Source: DATELY01 sp035276085 (GTDB lineage: Bacteria; Pseudomonadota; Gammaproteobacteria; Steroidobacterales; Steroidobacteraceae). From it: a DNA stretch of 6,211 nucleotides. A program made the translations under genes and the position numbers. The DNA lies in assembly GCA_035276085.1 (NCBI GenBank), contig DATELY010000283.1, forward strand, positions 1-6,211, in the 5' to 3' direction. Each line of letters opens with the position of its first letter. The first letter of the stretch is position 1. The notes below the pieces were generated by a model. That model was not told the origin of the DNA, searched no databases, and worked only from the letters and a program-made list of their open reading frames with translations. Below, piece by piece: positions 6,128 through 6,211 of this stretch.

Positions 6128-6211
6128 ATGACCGTTCCCAAGATCACAGGCCTGCGATCGCAGGCCGTCAACGTACCGCTGGAGTTTCCCGTGCGCACCG
6201 CGGTCGGCACG
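6128..6211 (+). CDS. mdlA: Mandelate racemase, N-terminal fragment cut by window edge
   Basis: Only 28 codons are present before the window ends, all open. The peptide contains ITGLR (6-10), AVNVPL (13-18) and PV-x-TAVGT (21-28). I recall the P. putida mandelate racemase opening as almost the same pattern, roughly 19 of 28 positions identical. The enzyme is a Mg-dependent member of the enolase superfamily that interconverts (R)- and (S)-mandelate; its catalytic Lys and His lie beyond the edge. A weak GAAGTG (6116-6121) sits six bases before the ATG. The 72-bp gap after mdlB shows no good terminator, so co-transcription is likely, as in the mdlB-mdlA order of P. putida. It could be a close relative acting on a substituted mandelate. 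Confidence 0.82.
   Translation, partial: MTVPKITGLRSQAVNVPLEFPVRTAVGT

Overview
This GC-rich window has dense, ordinary bacterial gene packing. Its gene families point to a proteobacterium, probably beta- or gammaproteobacterial, but no marker gene fixes the genus. It looks like part of an aromatic 2-hydroxy/2-oxo acid catabolic locus. Five protein genes can be supported, one of them cut by the right edge, and no RNA genes, mobile elements or CRISPR were seen.

Layout: positions 1-137 hold no gene I can support, only a strong perfect hairpin (45-68). From 138 to 3730 on the minus strand lies a two-gene operon, iorA then iorB. It encodes a thiamine-diphosphate/Fe-S 2-oxoacid:acceptor oxidoreductase of the indolepyruvate type. 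The two genes overlap by a TTGA junction, and iorB appears to start at a TTG codon. A 108-bp intergenic region (3731-3838) separates iorA from a divergent LysR-type regulator gene (3839-4777, plus). This region contains a perfect CTCAAT-N7-ATTGAG dyad that fits a LysR operator. After a 126-bp gap with a plausible sigma70 promoter comes an FMN-dependent 2-hydroxy acid dehydrogenase closely resembling mandelate dehydrogenase MdlB (4904-6055). After 72 bp, the first 28 codons of a mandelate racemase (MdlA) begin at 6128 and run off the window.

How the genes may work together: MdlA would interconvert (R)- and (S)-mandelate, and MdlB would oxidise (S)-mandelate to phenylglyoxylate (benzoylformate). 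In the classical Pseudomonas putida pathway the next step is non-oxidative decarboxylation by MdlC. Here the neighbouring 2-oxoacid enzyme is instead a CoA-acylating IorAB-type oxidoreductase, divergent from the same LysR gene. My main hypothesis is that this locus sends phenylglyoxylate directly to benzoyl-CoA (or a ring-substituted analogue), bypassing benzaldehyde. Gene identities rest on recognisable motifs. The joint pathway is inference, and an mdlC gene just outside the window would weaken it.
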